Part shown: positions 15,313 through 23,125 of the stretch, one piece after another
Position numbering within the stretch: position 1 is the first letter of the stretch
Layout of the letters: every line of letters begins with the position of its first letter
Assembly: GCA_964245075.1 (NCBI GenBank)
Contig: CAXTLC010000051.1
Location: 1-34,249 of the forward strand
Origin: LMUY01 sp964245075
GTDB taxonomy: Bacteria; Pseudomonadota; Alphaproteobacteria; Acetobacterales; Acetobacteraceae
DNA length: 34,249 nt
Direction of reading: 5' to 3'
Position numbers and translations under genes: made by a program
Notes under the pieces: generated by a model
Databases searched by the model: none
Seen by the model: the letters and a program-made list of their open reading frames with translations, nothing else
What the model was told of the DNA's origin: nothing

Positions 15313-17079
15313 TCAGCGCATCTCCTCGACCGGCGTGACACCCATCACCTGAAGGCCGGAGCGGATCACCGTCGCCACCGCTGCCACCAGAGCCACCCGC
15401 GCCCGTGTCTCCACTGGCCGGTCTGACTGGAGGAATCGGAGAGTTGCCGCGTCCCGCCCATGGTTCCACAACATATGAAAGTCGCTCGCCAAGTCATAGA
15501 GGAAAAACGCGATTCGGTGCGGCTCGCGTGCTTCCGCCGCCGCTTCCACGGTGCGCGGCCAGCCCGCCATCCGGCGCACCACCGCGAGTTCCGCCTCGTT
15601 TGTCAGGGTGTCGAGCGCGGCGTCCGGGTCCGGCGCAATACCCGACTCGGCAGCAAGCCGCAGCACGGAGCGGCAGCGCGCGTGGGCGTACTGCACGTAG
15701 AACACTGGATTCTCTCGCGTGGTCGCCACCGCGGCATCGATGTCGAAGTCCATCTGCGCATCAGACTTGCGGGTGAGCATGGTAAAGCGCACCGCGTCCC
15801 GCCCAACCAGTTCCAGCAAGTCCGCGAGGGTGATGAAAGTGCCGGCCCGCTTGCTCATACGCACCGGTTCGCCGTCTTTCACCACGCGGACGATCTGGCA
15901 CAGCACCACCTCCAGCGCCACGCGCCCGGCCGTGATCGCCGCCGTGGCCGCCTTCATGCGAGACACGTAGCCCCCATGGTCGGCGCCGAGCACGTCGATC
16001 AGCAGGTCCGACCGCGCGGCCTTGTCGGCATGGTAGGCGATGTCGTTGGCGAAATACGTGTTGGTCCCGTCCGACTTGCGCAGCGGCCGGTCCACGTCGT
16101 CGCCGAACCGGGTGGCGCGGAACAGCAACTGCTCCCGCGCCTCCCAATCGTCGGGCAGCTTGCCCTTCGGCGGCGCCAGCATGCCTTGGTACAGCAGCCC
16201 GTCGGCTTGCAGTTGCACGATGGCGGCATCCGGCGCGCCGCTGTCCAGCAATGTCCGCTCGGAGCTGAACTGGTCGAACCGCACGCCGAGCGCCGCCAAG
16301 TCCGTGCGGATGGCGTCCAGCATGCCACGGATGGCGCAGGCCTGCACGATGGGCAGCCACAGAGCCGGGTCTGCGGGCGTGGCGTCCGGGCCGGCCAGCG
16401 CCCCGCCGTGCTCCGCCGCCAGCGCTTGCCCAACCGGGATCAGGTAGTCGCCGCGATATTGCAAGCCGCCAGGCGGCAGGGCGGCGAACGCGTCCTCGCT
16501 CAGCGCCGTCCCGAGTGCTTGGAGGTACCGCCAATACGCCGCCCAGGCGAGCGCCGCGACCTGATTGCCAGCGTCGTTGATGTAGAACTCCTTGGTGACC
16601 GCGTACCCGGCTTTAGCCAAGAGATTGGCCAGCGCGTCCCCCACCACCGCGCCCCGGCAATGGCCGACATGCATCGGCCCCGTCGGGTTGGCGGACACGT
16701 ACTCCACGTTGACCCGGCGCCCCTGCCCCGCCGTGCTGCCGCCATATGCCTCCCCGGCGTGCAAGACCGCTGGGATCGTCGCCAGCAAGCTGGCCGGGCG
16801 CAGGCGGATGTTGACAAAGCCCGGGCCGGCCGGCTCGGCGGTAGCGATCTCGGGCGCTGCGGCCAGCGCTGCGGCCAGCGCTGCGGCGATGCGGGCCGGC
16901 GGCTGCCGCGCCGGCTTGGCGGCGATCAGCGCGGCGTTGGTCGCCATGTCGCCATGCGCCGGGTCTCGTGCAGGCGTCACCTCCACGCGCGCGGCCTGCT
17001 CGGGCAGCAGGTCGGGAATCGCGTCCAGCAGCGCTTCCAGCACGCGGTCCCGAACAGTGGCATAGATGTTGTCTGACAT
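15313..17079 (-). CDS. argS: arginyl-tRNA synthetase
   Basis: A 588-residue class I aminoacyl-tRNA synthetase that charges tRNA-Arg. It has the N-terminal additional (Add-1) domain, then EYVSANPTGPMHVGH with the HIGH-type signature HVGH at 137-140, EFYINDAGNQ, VLGADHGGYVSR, and the KMSKS-type loop RMSKR at 407-411 followed by AGTF. The C-terminal DALR anticodon-binding domain ends in GLQVMGV. The length is normal. It is divergent from the CoA-transferase gene (52-base gap) and coupled to the SPOR gene downstream. Confidence 0.97.
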   Translation of the reverse strand: MSDNIYATVRDRVLEALLDAIPDLLPEQAARVEVTPARDPAHGDMATNAALIAAKPARQPPARIAAALAAALAAAPEIATAEPAGPGFVNIRLRPASLLATIPAVLHAGEAYGGSTAGQGRRVNVEYVSANPTGPMHVGHCRGAVVGDALANLLAKAGYAVTKEFYINDAGNQVAALAWAAYWRYLQALGTALSEDAFAALPPGGLQYRGDYLIPVGQALAAEHGGALAGPDATPADPALWLPIVQACAIRGMLDAIRTDLAALGVRFDQFSSERTLLDSGAPDAAIVQLQADGLLYQGMLAPPKGKLPDDWEAREQLLFRATRFGDDVDRPLRKSDGTNTYFANDIAYHADKAARSDLLIDVLGADHGGYVSRMKAATAAITAGRVALEVVLCQIVRVVKDGEPVRMSKRAGTFITLADLLELVGRDAVRFTMLTRKSDAQMDFDIDAAVATTRENPVFYVQYAHARCRSVLRLAAESGIAPDPDAALDTLTNEAELAVVRRMAGWPRTVEAAAEAREPHRIAFFLYDLASDFHMLWNHGRDAATLRFLQSDRPVETRARVALVAAVATVIRSGLQVMGVTPVEEMR

Positions 17080-17131
17080 GGTTCGGCACTTCTAGGGTGC
17101 CGGGCCGTCCAAGACCAGGGAAACACCGATC

Positions 17132-18304
17132 ATGGCCACCGCCCCGCTCGCCCGCTTCCGCGTCCTTGACCTCACCCGCGTGCGCGCCGGCCCCACCTGC
17201 GTGCGGCAGTTCGCCGATTTCGGCGCCAGCGTGATCAAGGTGGAGGCCGCGGGCGGCGACGCCGGGCTGGGCGGCGCGCGCGGAGGGCCGGATTTCCAGA
17301 ACCTGCACCGCAACAAGCGCAGCATCACCCTGGACCTCAAGACGTCAGAAGGGCTGGAAATCCTCCGGGAGCTGGCCAGGCGGACGGATGTGATGGTGGA
17401 GAACTTCCGCCCGGACGTGAAGGACCGGCTGGGCATCGGCTACGGAGCCATGCGCGCCGTCAACCCGCGGCTGGTGTACGCCAGCATCTCCGGCTTCGGC
17501 GAGGACGGGCCGTACCGGATGCGCCCCGGCTTCGACCAGATCGCGCAGGGGATGGGCGGGCTGATGTCCGTCACCGGCTTGCCCGGCCAAGGCCCAGTGC
17601 GCGCCGGCATCCCGGTGGCGGACCTGACGGCTGGGCTGTTCGCCGCGCAAGGCATCCTGATCGCGCTGCTGGAGCGCGAAACGTCCGGCGAGGGCCAGTG
17701 GGTGCAGAGCAGCCTGCTCGGCGCCATGATCGCGATGATGGATTTCCAGGCCGCACGCTTCCTGATGGAGGGGGACGTGCCGCAGCAGGCCGGCAACGAC
17801 CACCCGACCAGCATCCCGACCGGCGTGTTCCCGACCGCGGATGGCCACATCAACATCGCCGCCGCAGGGGAAGTGATCTACGCCCGGCTTTGCCGCGCGC
17901 TCGGCTTTCCCGATCTGGTCGAGGATCCGCTGTTCAGCACCGGCGAGGCCCGCTCCACCAACCGGGCGGCGCTGAACGAGCGCATCGCCGCCGTGACCCG
18001 GACGGACACGAGCGCCGCCTGGGTGGAGCGCCTGAACGCTGCGGACATCCCGTGCGGCCCGATCAACGCGATGGACGCCGTGTTCGCCGACCCGCAGGTG
18101 AGGCACCTGGGCATGGCGCAGCCGGTGGAACACCCCGAGCTGGGCCGGGTGGAACTGGTGGGCCAGGCGGTGAAGCTGTCCCGCACTCCGGCGGAGCTGA
18201 AAACGGCGACGCCGGGCCTGGGCGAGCACACGGACGCCATACTGGACGAGCTGGGCTACGACGCCGGCCGGATCGCCGACTTACGGGCGCGGGGCGTGGT
18301 GTAG
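17132..18304 (+). CDS. class III (CaiB/BaiF family) CoA-transferase
   Basis: A 390-residue enzyme of the formyl-CoA transferase family, which moves CoA between carboxylic acids. The N-terminal block RVLDLTRVRAGPTCVRQFADFGASVIKVE, the NKRSITLDLK strand and the ENFRPDV motif are all present. The catalytic Asp is D164 in GIPVADLTAGLFAAQGIL. GVFPTADGHINIAA and NAMDAVFADPQVRHLGM complete the family pattern. The length is typical. The specific acyl substrate cannot be read from sequence. No acyl-CoA dehydrogenase or hydratase gene is adjacent. It is divergent from argS. Confidence 0.92.
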   Translation: MATAPLARFRVLDLTRVRAGPTCVRQFADFGASVIKVEAAGGDAGLGGARGGPDFQNLHRNKRSITLDLKTSEGLEILRELARRTDVMVENFRPDVKDRLGIGYGAMRAVNPRLVYASISGFGEDGPYRMRPGFDQIAQGMGGLMSVTGLPGQGPVRAGIPVADLTAGLFAAQGILIALLERETSGEGQWVQSSLLGAMIAMMDFQAARFLMEGDVPQQAGNDHPTSIPTGVFPTADGHINIAAAGEVIYARLCRALGFPDLVEDPLFSTGEARSTNRAALNERIAAVTRTDTSAAWVERLNAADIPCGPINAMDAVFADPQVRHLGMAQPVEHPELGRVELVGQAVKLSRTPAELKTATPGLGEHTDAILDELGYDAGRIADLRARGVV

Positions 18305-18623
18305 CAGGATCGGATTTGAGGTGGAGGGTGCATGGTGAAACATCGCGTAGAGGTCTCGCCAGCGGGTGGCGTCATGCAGCCACCGGCCTTGCAGCAGAGA
18401 TTCTACGTTTAAGGAAGGCGGCCAATTCACGCTGAGAACGGGAAGCCTCGACACACCCATTCCAGCCTCGGCGACCGCCGTAAAAAACATTACGTCGGGG
18501 CTGTTCGTTACATCTGGTTCCAGATGGGGGTTACCTGAACTAATTGTTGTTCCTGATTTCCCCCTGTCAACTAGGGGAATATCCTAGCAGCAGCTTGGCG
18601 TTGGAAAGCGAGCGAGGGCGATC
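18305..18623. other. gene-free stretch upstream of nitronate monooxygenase
   Basis: This 319-base interval contains no ORF I can support; both strands have only short frames without codon bias. It is locally AT-richer around 18480-18560. The right third carries two overlapping inverted repeats, described separately, just upstream of the nitronate monooxygenase gene. Confidence 0.45.
18561..18587. promoter_or_regulatory. overlapping palindromes upstream of the nitronate monooxygenase gene
   Basis: CCCCT-(7)-AGGGG at 18561-18577 and CTAGG-(7)-CCTAG at 18571-18587 overlap by seven bases, so in RNA the two stems are mutually exclusive. In DNA each is a good-sized repressor half-site pair. They lie 36 bases before the start codon at 18624, where an operator or 5'-leader element would be expected. 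No regulator gene is adjacent. Confidence 0.35.
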
Positions 18624-19607
18624 ATGGCACTACATACCCGGCTGACCGATGCCTTCGGGATCAAGCACCCCATCGTGCTGGCGCCGATGGACCCCGCCTC
18701 AGGCGGCGCGTTGGCCGCCGCTGTAAGTGCTGCGGGCGGCTTGGGCCTCATCGGCGGCGGCTATGGCGAGCGGGACCACTTGGAAGCGGAGTTCGCCAAA
18801 GCCGGAAATCAACGCGTCGGTTGCGGCTTTATCACTTGGTCAATGGCGAAAAGCCCGGCACTGCTGGACTTGGCGCTCGCGCGTCGGCCGGCCGCCATGA
18901 TGCTGTCTTTCGCCGATCCGTCACCGTTCGCCGAGAAAATCCATGCGGCCGGCGTTCCTCTGATCTGCCAGGTGCACAACCTGGAGCATGCCCAACGCGC
19001 ACTCGCGGCCGGGGCCGCCGTCCTGGTCGCCCAGGGATCTGACGCCGGCGGGCATGGCCTGACCACCCGCGGCACCCTCTCGCTCGTCCCCAACGTCGTT
19101 GACCTGGTCGCCCGCGAGCGGCCGGAGGTGCTGGTGCTTGCGGCCGGCGGCATCGCCGATGGCCGCGGCATCGCCGCGGCGCTGATGCTCGGCGCAGACG
19201 GCGTTCTGCTCGGAACCCGGTTCTGGGCAACGCAGGAGGCCCTGATCCACCCGGCCGCCAAGGCACGCGTGGTGGCCGCGACCGGCGACGAGACGGTCCG
19301 CACGGCAGTCTATGACATCGTTCGTAATCGCACCTGGCCGAGCGAGTACACGGGGCGGCTGATGCGCAACGCTTTCATCGGTACTTGGCACGGCCGCGAA
19401 GACGAGTTGCGGGCGTTGGCCGGCGAGGCGCGCGAGGCGGTCGAAGCGGCGGATCGAAGCGGGGACTACGACGTCTCGAATGTGACTGTCGGGGAGGCGA
19501 TCGGCCTCATCGACGACCTGCCACCAGCAGGAGAGCTGGTGGAGCGGCTCGCGGCGGATGCCGAAGTGCGGCTCACCGGCGTTACACGGGCCGTCGTAAC
19601 CGTCTGA
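18624..19607 (+). CDS. nitronate monooxygenase
   Basis: A 327-residue FMN-dependent TIM-barrel enzyme that oxidises alkyl nitronates (class I, 2-nitropropane dioxygenase family). It starts with TRLTDAFGIKHPIVLAPMD, the phosphate-binding N-terminal strand. The catalytic His is H144 in AQGSDAGGHG, the FMN-phosphate loop is AAGGIADGRG, and ADGVLLGTRFWAT follows. All match the family. The length is slightly short but normal for the bacterial group. It appears to be a single-gene unit with the palindromes upstream as possible control. Confidence 0.92.
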   Translation: MALHTRLTDAFGIKHPIVLAPMDPASGGALAAAVSAAGGLGLIGGGYGERDHLEAEFAKAGNQRVGCGFITWSMAKSPALLDLALARRPAAMMLSFADPSPFAEKIHAAGVPLICQVHNLEHAQRALAAGAAVLVAQGSDAGGHGLTTRGTLSLVPNVVDLVARERPEVLVLAAGGIADGRGIAAALMLGADGVLLGTRFWATQEALIHPAAKARVVAATGDETVRTAVYDIVRNRTWPSEYTGRLMRNAFIGTWHGREDELRALAGEAREAVEAADRSGDYDVSNVTVGEAIGLIDDLPPAGELVERLAADAEVRLTGVTRAVVTV

Positions 19608-19930
19608 CCCTGGCAGTATCCCCGGGACTGATAGCGGTGATCCTGCCAGTGGCGACCCGCCCGCAGCCGCGGGATGAAGGAAACCTTCTATTGGCTGCCT
19701 TGCGAACGACTACAGGAGCAGTGCAGGATCACTCCAACCGATGTGGTGGTTTCGGTGGCCAGCAACACCGACGAGGATCGGTCGTTCGGTCATAGACGGA
19801 GGCGGTTCCTGACCGCCGAGCTTCGGCCCGTTCAACACCCCGTATCACCGACGATACGGAGCCTTGGCGGAACGCAAACCCCACCCTGCTCGGATCTCCA
19901 GGCTCGGCACCAAGCGTCAGGTTTCCACCT
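19608..19930. other. gene-free stretch with two hairpins
   Basis: No gene is supported in this 323-base interval. It contains GGCGGT-(5)-ACCGCC at 19801-19817 and CCGTATC-(6)-GATACGG at 19840-19859. Neither is followed by a clear T-run, and both lie about 200 bases after the nitronate monooxygenase stop, so their role as terminators is uncertain. Confidence 0.4.
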
Positions 19931-20110
19931 CTAGCCTTTCTGCAACCCTTTGTTGGTGGTGTTCTGCCGCACGTTGGCCGTGTCGCCCTGCTCGTCGGAA
20001 TTGCCGTGCTGTGAACCGACCTTGGTTCCGTCCGCCACGGACGCTTTTTCCGGGTCGCTGCCATGCTTGGGCTGTTGCGCGGGCGGAACCGGGGGTGGAT
20101 GTGCGGACAC
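19931..20110 (-). CDS. small hydrophilic protein with GxQHGN and RQNTTN motifs
   Basis: A 59-residue polar protein starting with GTG at 20110, with a strong AGGAAAGGG ribosome site at 20118-20126 (seven bases of spacing). The N-terminal half is proline-rich (PPPVPPAQQ); the C-terminal half reads VADGTKVGSQHGNSDEQGD, then ANVRQNTTNKG. I remember similar G-N-x-H-G-N / Q-G-D-x-A-x-I-x-Q-N-T-x-N-Q-G endings from small uncharacterised proteins of Rhizobiales and Acetobacteraceae, so it is probably real and conserved. It looks disordered, like a stress-related hydrophilin, but no function is established. It is divergent from the glycosylase gene (96-base gap). Confidence 0.68.
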   Translation of the reverse strand: MSAHPPPVPPAQQPKHGSDPEKASVADGTKVGSQHGNSDEQGDTANVRQNTTNKGLQKG

Positions 20111-20206
20111 TGAATTCCCTTTCCTCAGCAGCTCCCATATGGGGAGCGTCATCCCGACAACGACGCCAGGCACGCCTTGGTTCAACCGGCATCACGGAGC
20201 GCAACC

Positions 20207-21097
20207 CTGCCCGAAGGCCACATCGTCCACCGCCTCGCCAACGCCTTCACCGACCACTTCGCCGGCCACACCCTCCATGCCAGCAGCCCGCAGGGCCGCT
20301 TTGCCGCGGGCGCGGCGGCACTGGACGGGCTGCTGCTCGAAAGCGCAGAAGCCTGGGGCAAGCAGATGTTCCTCCGCTTCTCCGGATCGCAGGTCTCGGA
20401 CCCGGTCTGGCTGCGCGTCCACCTCGGCATGTATGGCATGTGGCGCTTCGCCGGCCCGGGACTGGAGGGAGTCGGCCGCCGCGGCACGTCGAACGCCGAG
20501 GTGGACCCAGAGCAGGATGAGGACGGCAGGCCCATCCCGCGCGGCGTCGTCCGCCTTCGTCTGGCCAGCGGGACCCATCTTGGCGACCTAAGCGGCCCCA
20601 CCGCCTGCGAGCTCCAATCGCCAGCCGAGAAGAAGGCGGCCGTGGGGAAGATCGGCCCCGACCCTTTGCGCCCGGGCGCGCGGCCCGGCAAGACGTGGGA
20701 CGCCATCCACGCTTCCAAAATGTCCATCGGCCTGCTGCTGATGCGGCAGGACGTGGTCGGCGGCATTGGCAACATCTACCGCGCCGAGCTGCTGTTCCGC
20801 GCCGGCATGGACCCGCACAAGCCCGGCCGCGACCTGACCCGGCCGCAGTGGGACGCGCTGTGGCGGGACGCGAAGAGCCTGCTGCGCGACGGCGTGCGCG
20901 ACGGCGCCATCATCACCACCCGGCCCAAAGACCGCCCGCCAGGCCTCCCCGTGCCAGGCCGCCGCACCCGCGGGGACGCGCGCAACTACGTGGCGTTCCG
21001 CAACGGCGAGCCGTGCCGCGTCTGCGGCGACAAGGTGCACGTGGAGCCAATGGGCGGACGCAAGCTGTACTGGTGCCCGGCATGCCAGACCGGTTGA
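20207..21097 (+). CDS. Fpg/Nei-family DNA glycosylase with predicted CTG start
   Basis: A 296-residue bifunctional DNA glycosylase/AP lyase. Family members need Pro directly after the initiator Met as the catalytic amine. Here the only placement that achieves this is a CTG codon at 20207 giving (M)PEGHIVHRLA, with GGAG at 20196-20199 and seven bases of spacing. Starting upstream at 20177 would bury the Pro and inactivate the enzyme. The Glu after Pro, a Lys in AWGKQMFLRF (K52), the helix-two-turn-helix region VGGIGNIYRAELLFRAGMDP, and a zinc finger with C270, C273, C290 and C293 are all present. PEGH-type sequences resemble the Nei-like branch acting on oxidised pyrimidines, but substrate preference is not certain. 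It heads a run with cbpA and cbpM. Confidence 0.9.
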   Translation: MPEGHIVHRLANAFTDHFAGHTLHASSPQGRFAAGAAALDGLLLESAEAWGKQMFLRFSGSQVSDPVWLRVHLGMYGMWRFAGPGLEGVGRRGTSNAEVDPEQDEDGRPIPRGVVRLRLASGTHLGDLSGPTACELQSPAEKKAAVGKIGPDPLRPGARPGKTWDAIHASKMSIGLLLMRQDVVGGIGNIYRAELLFRAGMDPHKPGRDLTRPQWDALWRDAKSLLRDGVRDGAIITTRPKDRPPGLPVPGRRTRGDARNYVAFRNGEPCRVCGDKVHVEPMGGRKLYWCPACQTG

Positions 21098-21131
21098 TCG
21101 CGGCGCACGTCCGGACCATCTCCCACCGGGT

Positions 21132-22028
21132 ATGACCGATCCATATCAGACCCTGGGCGTTGCCAAGGACGCAACGGCGGACGACATCCGCCGTGCCTAC
21201 CGCACGCTGGCCAAGAAGCACCACCCGGACCTCAATCCCGGAAACAAGGCGGCGGAGGAGCGGTTCAAGGAAGTTTCCGCCGCTCATGACCTGCTCTCGG
21301 ATCCGGAGAAGCGCGCCCGGTTTGACCGCGGCGAGATCGACGCCGCCGGGGAGCCGCGGGCGGAGCGCGCCACCTATCGCTCCTACGCCGATGCCGGGTC
21401 GGGCGGCCGCTACGGCGCCGAGGACATGGGGGACATCTTCGCCGACCTGTTCGCCCAAGCCGGAGCAGGTGCGCAGGCCCGCGGAACGCGGCCGATGCGC
21501 GGACGGGATATGGCATACACGCTTACGGTGGATTTCGTGGACGCCATCACCGGCGCCCAGCAACGCCTCACTCTGCCGGATGGCCGCACCCTGGACGTCC
21601 GCGTGCCGCCCGGCATGGAGGACGGCCAAACCCTGCGGTTGCGCGGCCAAGGCGGCGATGGCCTGAATGGCGCGCCAGCCGGCGACGCGCTGATCACCGT
21701 GCACGTGGCGCCGCACCGCTCGTTCCGGCGCGAAGGCGACGACATCTATCTCGACCTGCCAGTCACGCTGAAGGAGGCGGTGCTCGGCGGCCGCGTGACG
21801 GTGCCGACCGTGACCGGGTCAGTCGCGATGACCGTTCCGGCGCGATCCGACACCGGGGCCGTGCTGCGCCTGCGCGGCCGCGGCGTTCCTGCCCATGCCG
21901 GCCGCCTGGCGGGGGACCAACTGGTGGCCCTGAAGGTCGTGCTGCCGGACGCCGACGACGCGCTTGCCGCCTTCCTGCGCGAGTGGCAGCCCGCAACCAC
22001 CGTCGATCCAAGGCAGAACGTGCCGTGA
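21132..22028 (+). CDS. cbpA: DnaJ-class co-chaperone CbpA
   Basis: A 298-residue J-domain protein. The J-domain fills residues 1-68 with the HPD motif at 31-33, which stimulates DnaK ATPase activity. A short linker with AEDMGDIFADLFAQAG follows, then two C-terminal peptide-binding domains (about 120-290) containing GRDMAYTLTVDF and the repeated GDD-x-Y-L-D-L-P-V-T-L-K-E-A block. The four CxxCxGxG zinc repeats of true DnaJ are absent, so this is a class B CbpA type. The stop overlaps the start of the next gene, the CbpA modulator, confirming the assignment. Confidence 0.92.
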   Translation: MTDPYQTLGVAKDATADDIRRAYRTLAKKHHPDLNPGNKAAEERFKEVSAAHDLLSDPEKRARFDRGEIDAAGEPRAERATYRSYADAGSGGRYGAEDMGDIFADLFAQAGAGAQARGTRPMRGRDMAYTLTVDFVDAITGAQQRLTLPDGRTLDVRVPPGMEDGQTLRLRGQGGDGLNGAPAGDALITVHVAPHRSFRREGDDIYLDLPVTLKEAVLGGRVTVPTVTGSVAMTVPARSDTGAVLRLRGRGVPAHAGRLAGDQLVALKVVLPDADDALAAFLREWQPATTVDPRQNVP

Positions 22029-22342
22029 TCACCATCGACATGCTGCCGTCCCGCGTCCAGGGGGTGCGGGTCGCCGACGTGGAACGCTGGGTGTCGCTCG
22101 CCTGGGTGCGGCCGGACGGCGCGCCCGGCGCGTGGGTGTTCCGCGAGATCGACGTGGCCCGCGTGCGCCTCATCATGGAGCTGTGCGACGAGTTAAACCT
22201 GGCAGAGGACTCGCTGCCGACCGTGCTTTCCCTGCTCGACCAGCTCTACGATGCGCGGCGGCAGATGCGCAGGGTCCGCGACGCTCTCCAAGCTGCCCCG
22301 CGCGACGTGCGGGACACCGTGCTGGGCGCGTTGCCGGAATGA
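22025..22342 (+). CDS. cbpM: chaperone modulator CbpM
   Basis: A 105-residue MerR-like-fold protein that binds the CbpA J-domain and blocks its access to DnaK. It starts with GTG at 22025, overlapping the cbpA stop (GTGA). Family features are VERWVSLAWVRPDG near the start, REIDVARVRLIMELCDELNLAEDSLPTVLSLLDQLY in the middle, and a C-terminal helix RRVRDALQAAP. The usual start in the family is a short I-T-x-x-x-L strand, as here (VITIDML). Coupling to cbpA is the standard arrangement. Confidence 0.88.
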   Translation: MITIDMLPSRVQGVRVADVERWVSLAWVRPDGAPGAWVFREIDVARVRLIMELCDELNLAEDSLPTVLSLLDQLYDARRQMRRVRDALQAAPRDVRDTVLGALPE

Positions 22343-22518
22343 CGGACGAGGCTCCCCGCCTGAGCCCTCGGGCGCAGGCCGAACTCGCCGCCCGGCAAGC
22401 GCGGGAAGCGGAGGCGCTGCGCCGCAACCTGCACCGCCGCAAGCGGCAGCAGCGGGAGCTGGCTAACGCGGCGAACCCGCCTGCAACGCCAGCATCGCTT
22501 CCGCCACGCGGCGGGTGA
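22339..22518 (+). CDS. small basic helical protein downstream of cbpM
   Basis: A 59-residue protein whose ATG (22339) overlaps the cbpM stop (ATGA), indicating coupling. The sequence LSPRAQAELAARQAREAEALRRNLHRRKRQQRE is a continuous basic, A/E/R-rich helix with a disordered tail. I recall similar tiny proteins (consensus S-x-R-A-x-A-E-x-A-A-R-x-A-R-E-A-x-A-L-R-x-N-L-x-R-R-K) from Acetobacteraceae genomes, annotated as hypothetical. The last 56 bases run antisense into the 3' end of the convergent TetR gene. Nucleic-acid binding is possible given the charge, but nothing shows it. Confidence 0.65.
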   Translation: MTDEAPRLSPRAQAELAARQAREAEALRRNLHRRKRQQRELANAANPPATPASLPPRGG

Positions 22519-23041
22519 CCTCTCCCGGCCCGGCGGGCGCATGTTCCGCGAGCCGCCCATCGAGGAACAGCAGCGCCAAGCCGTGGACCAGCGACCAGCA
22601 GCCGAGCGTCAACATTTCCTGCGCGTGGGGTGGGGACTCGGCAGCGACACGGCGGGCCAGGACTCCGAATGCCGCGTTCCCCGCCTCGTGGAGCCCAGAA
22701 TGGCATCCGGCACGGGGCGTCCCGAACATCAGGCGGAACAGCGCGGGATGCCCGACGGCAAACAACACGTAGGCGACCGCCTGCGCCGTCAGCCCCCCAG
22801 CAGGCGCTGCGTCCGCTTTCAGCAACGCCGCCCGCAAGGCATCGAAGCCGCGCATGGCCACAGCCGCCAGCAGTGCTTCCTTATCTGGATAATGGCGGTA
22901 CGGCGCCATAGCCGAAACCCCCGCGGCCCTGGCCACGGCGCGCAGCGAGATCGCGTCCGTGCCGTCCTGCGCCAGCAGGTCCAACGCCGCGTTGATCAGG
23001 CGTTCCGAAAGATCCAGCTTCAGCGGCACGGCAGTTGACAC
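22463..23041 (-). CDS. TetR/AcrR-family transcriptional regulator
   Basis: A regulator of about 192 residues. The N-terminal HTH reads LSERLINAALDLLAQDGTDAISLRAVARAAGVSAMAPYRHYPDKEALLAAVA, the TetR signature; the C-terminal part has the W-H-G-type ligand domain (CWSLVHGLALLFLDGRLAEH). The chosen start is GTG at 23041, 12 bases after AGGAGG (23059-23054); a GTG at 23053 would abut that ribosome site. It is divergent from the DUF4188 gene, with operator-like repeats between them, so it most likely represses that gene and itself. The stop overlaps the small cbpM-coupled ORF by 56 bases, tail to tail. Confidence 0.88.
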   Translation of the reverse strand: MSTAVPLKLDLSERLINAALDLLAQDGTDAISLRAVARAAGVSAMAPYRHYPDKEALLAAVAMRGFDALRAALLKADAAPAGGLTAQAVAYVLFAVGHPALFRLMFGTPRAGCHSGLHEAGNAAFGVLARRVAAESPPHAQEMLTLGCWSLVHGLALLFLDGRLAEHAPAGPGEVTRRVAEAMLALQAGSPR

Positions 23042-23078
23042 TGTAAACTCCACCCTCCTATGCTTACGGTGTAAACTC
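23042..23078. promoter_or_regulatory. candidate TetR operator between TetR and DUF4188 genes
   Basis: The 9-mer TGTAAACTC occurs at 23042-23050 and 23070-23078 (28-base period). The right copy overlaps a perfect palindrome TTAC-GGT-GTAA at 23064-23074. The copies lie between the divergent starts at 23041 and 23126, the expected position for a TetR operator that controls both genes. Confidence 0.55.
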
Positions 23079-23125
23079 GAAGAACGCTGGAGCGCAAGCG
23101 TCCGCTCTCACCGGAGGTGACGTCC

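Noticed and set aside
15460..17076. A 538-residue plus-strand open frame opposite argS
   Set aside because: It is the antisense shadow of a GC-rich gene, rich in R, H, G and V, with no domain pattern. argS on the other strand has all its motifs.
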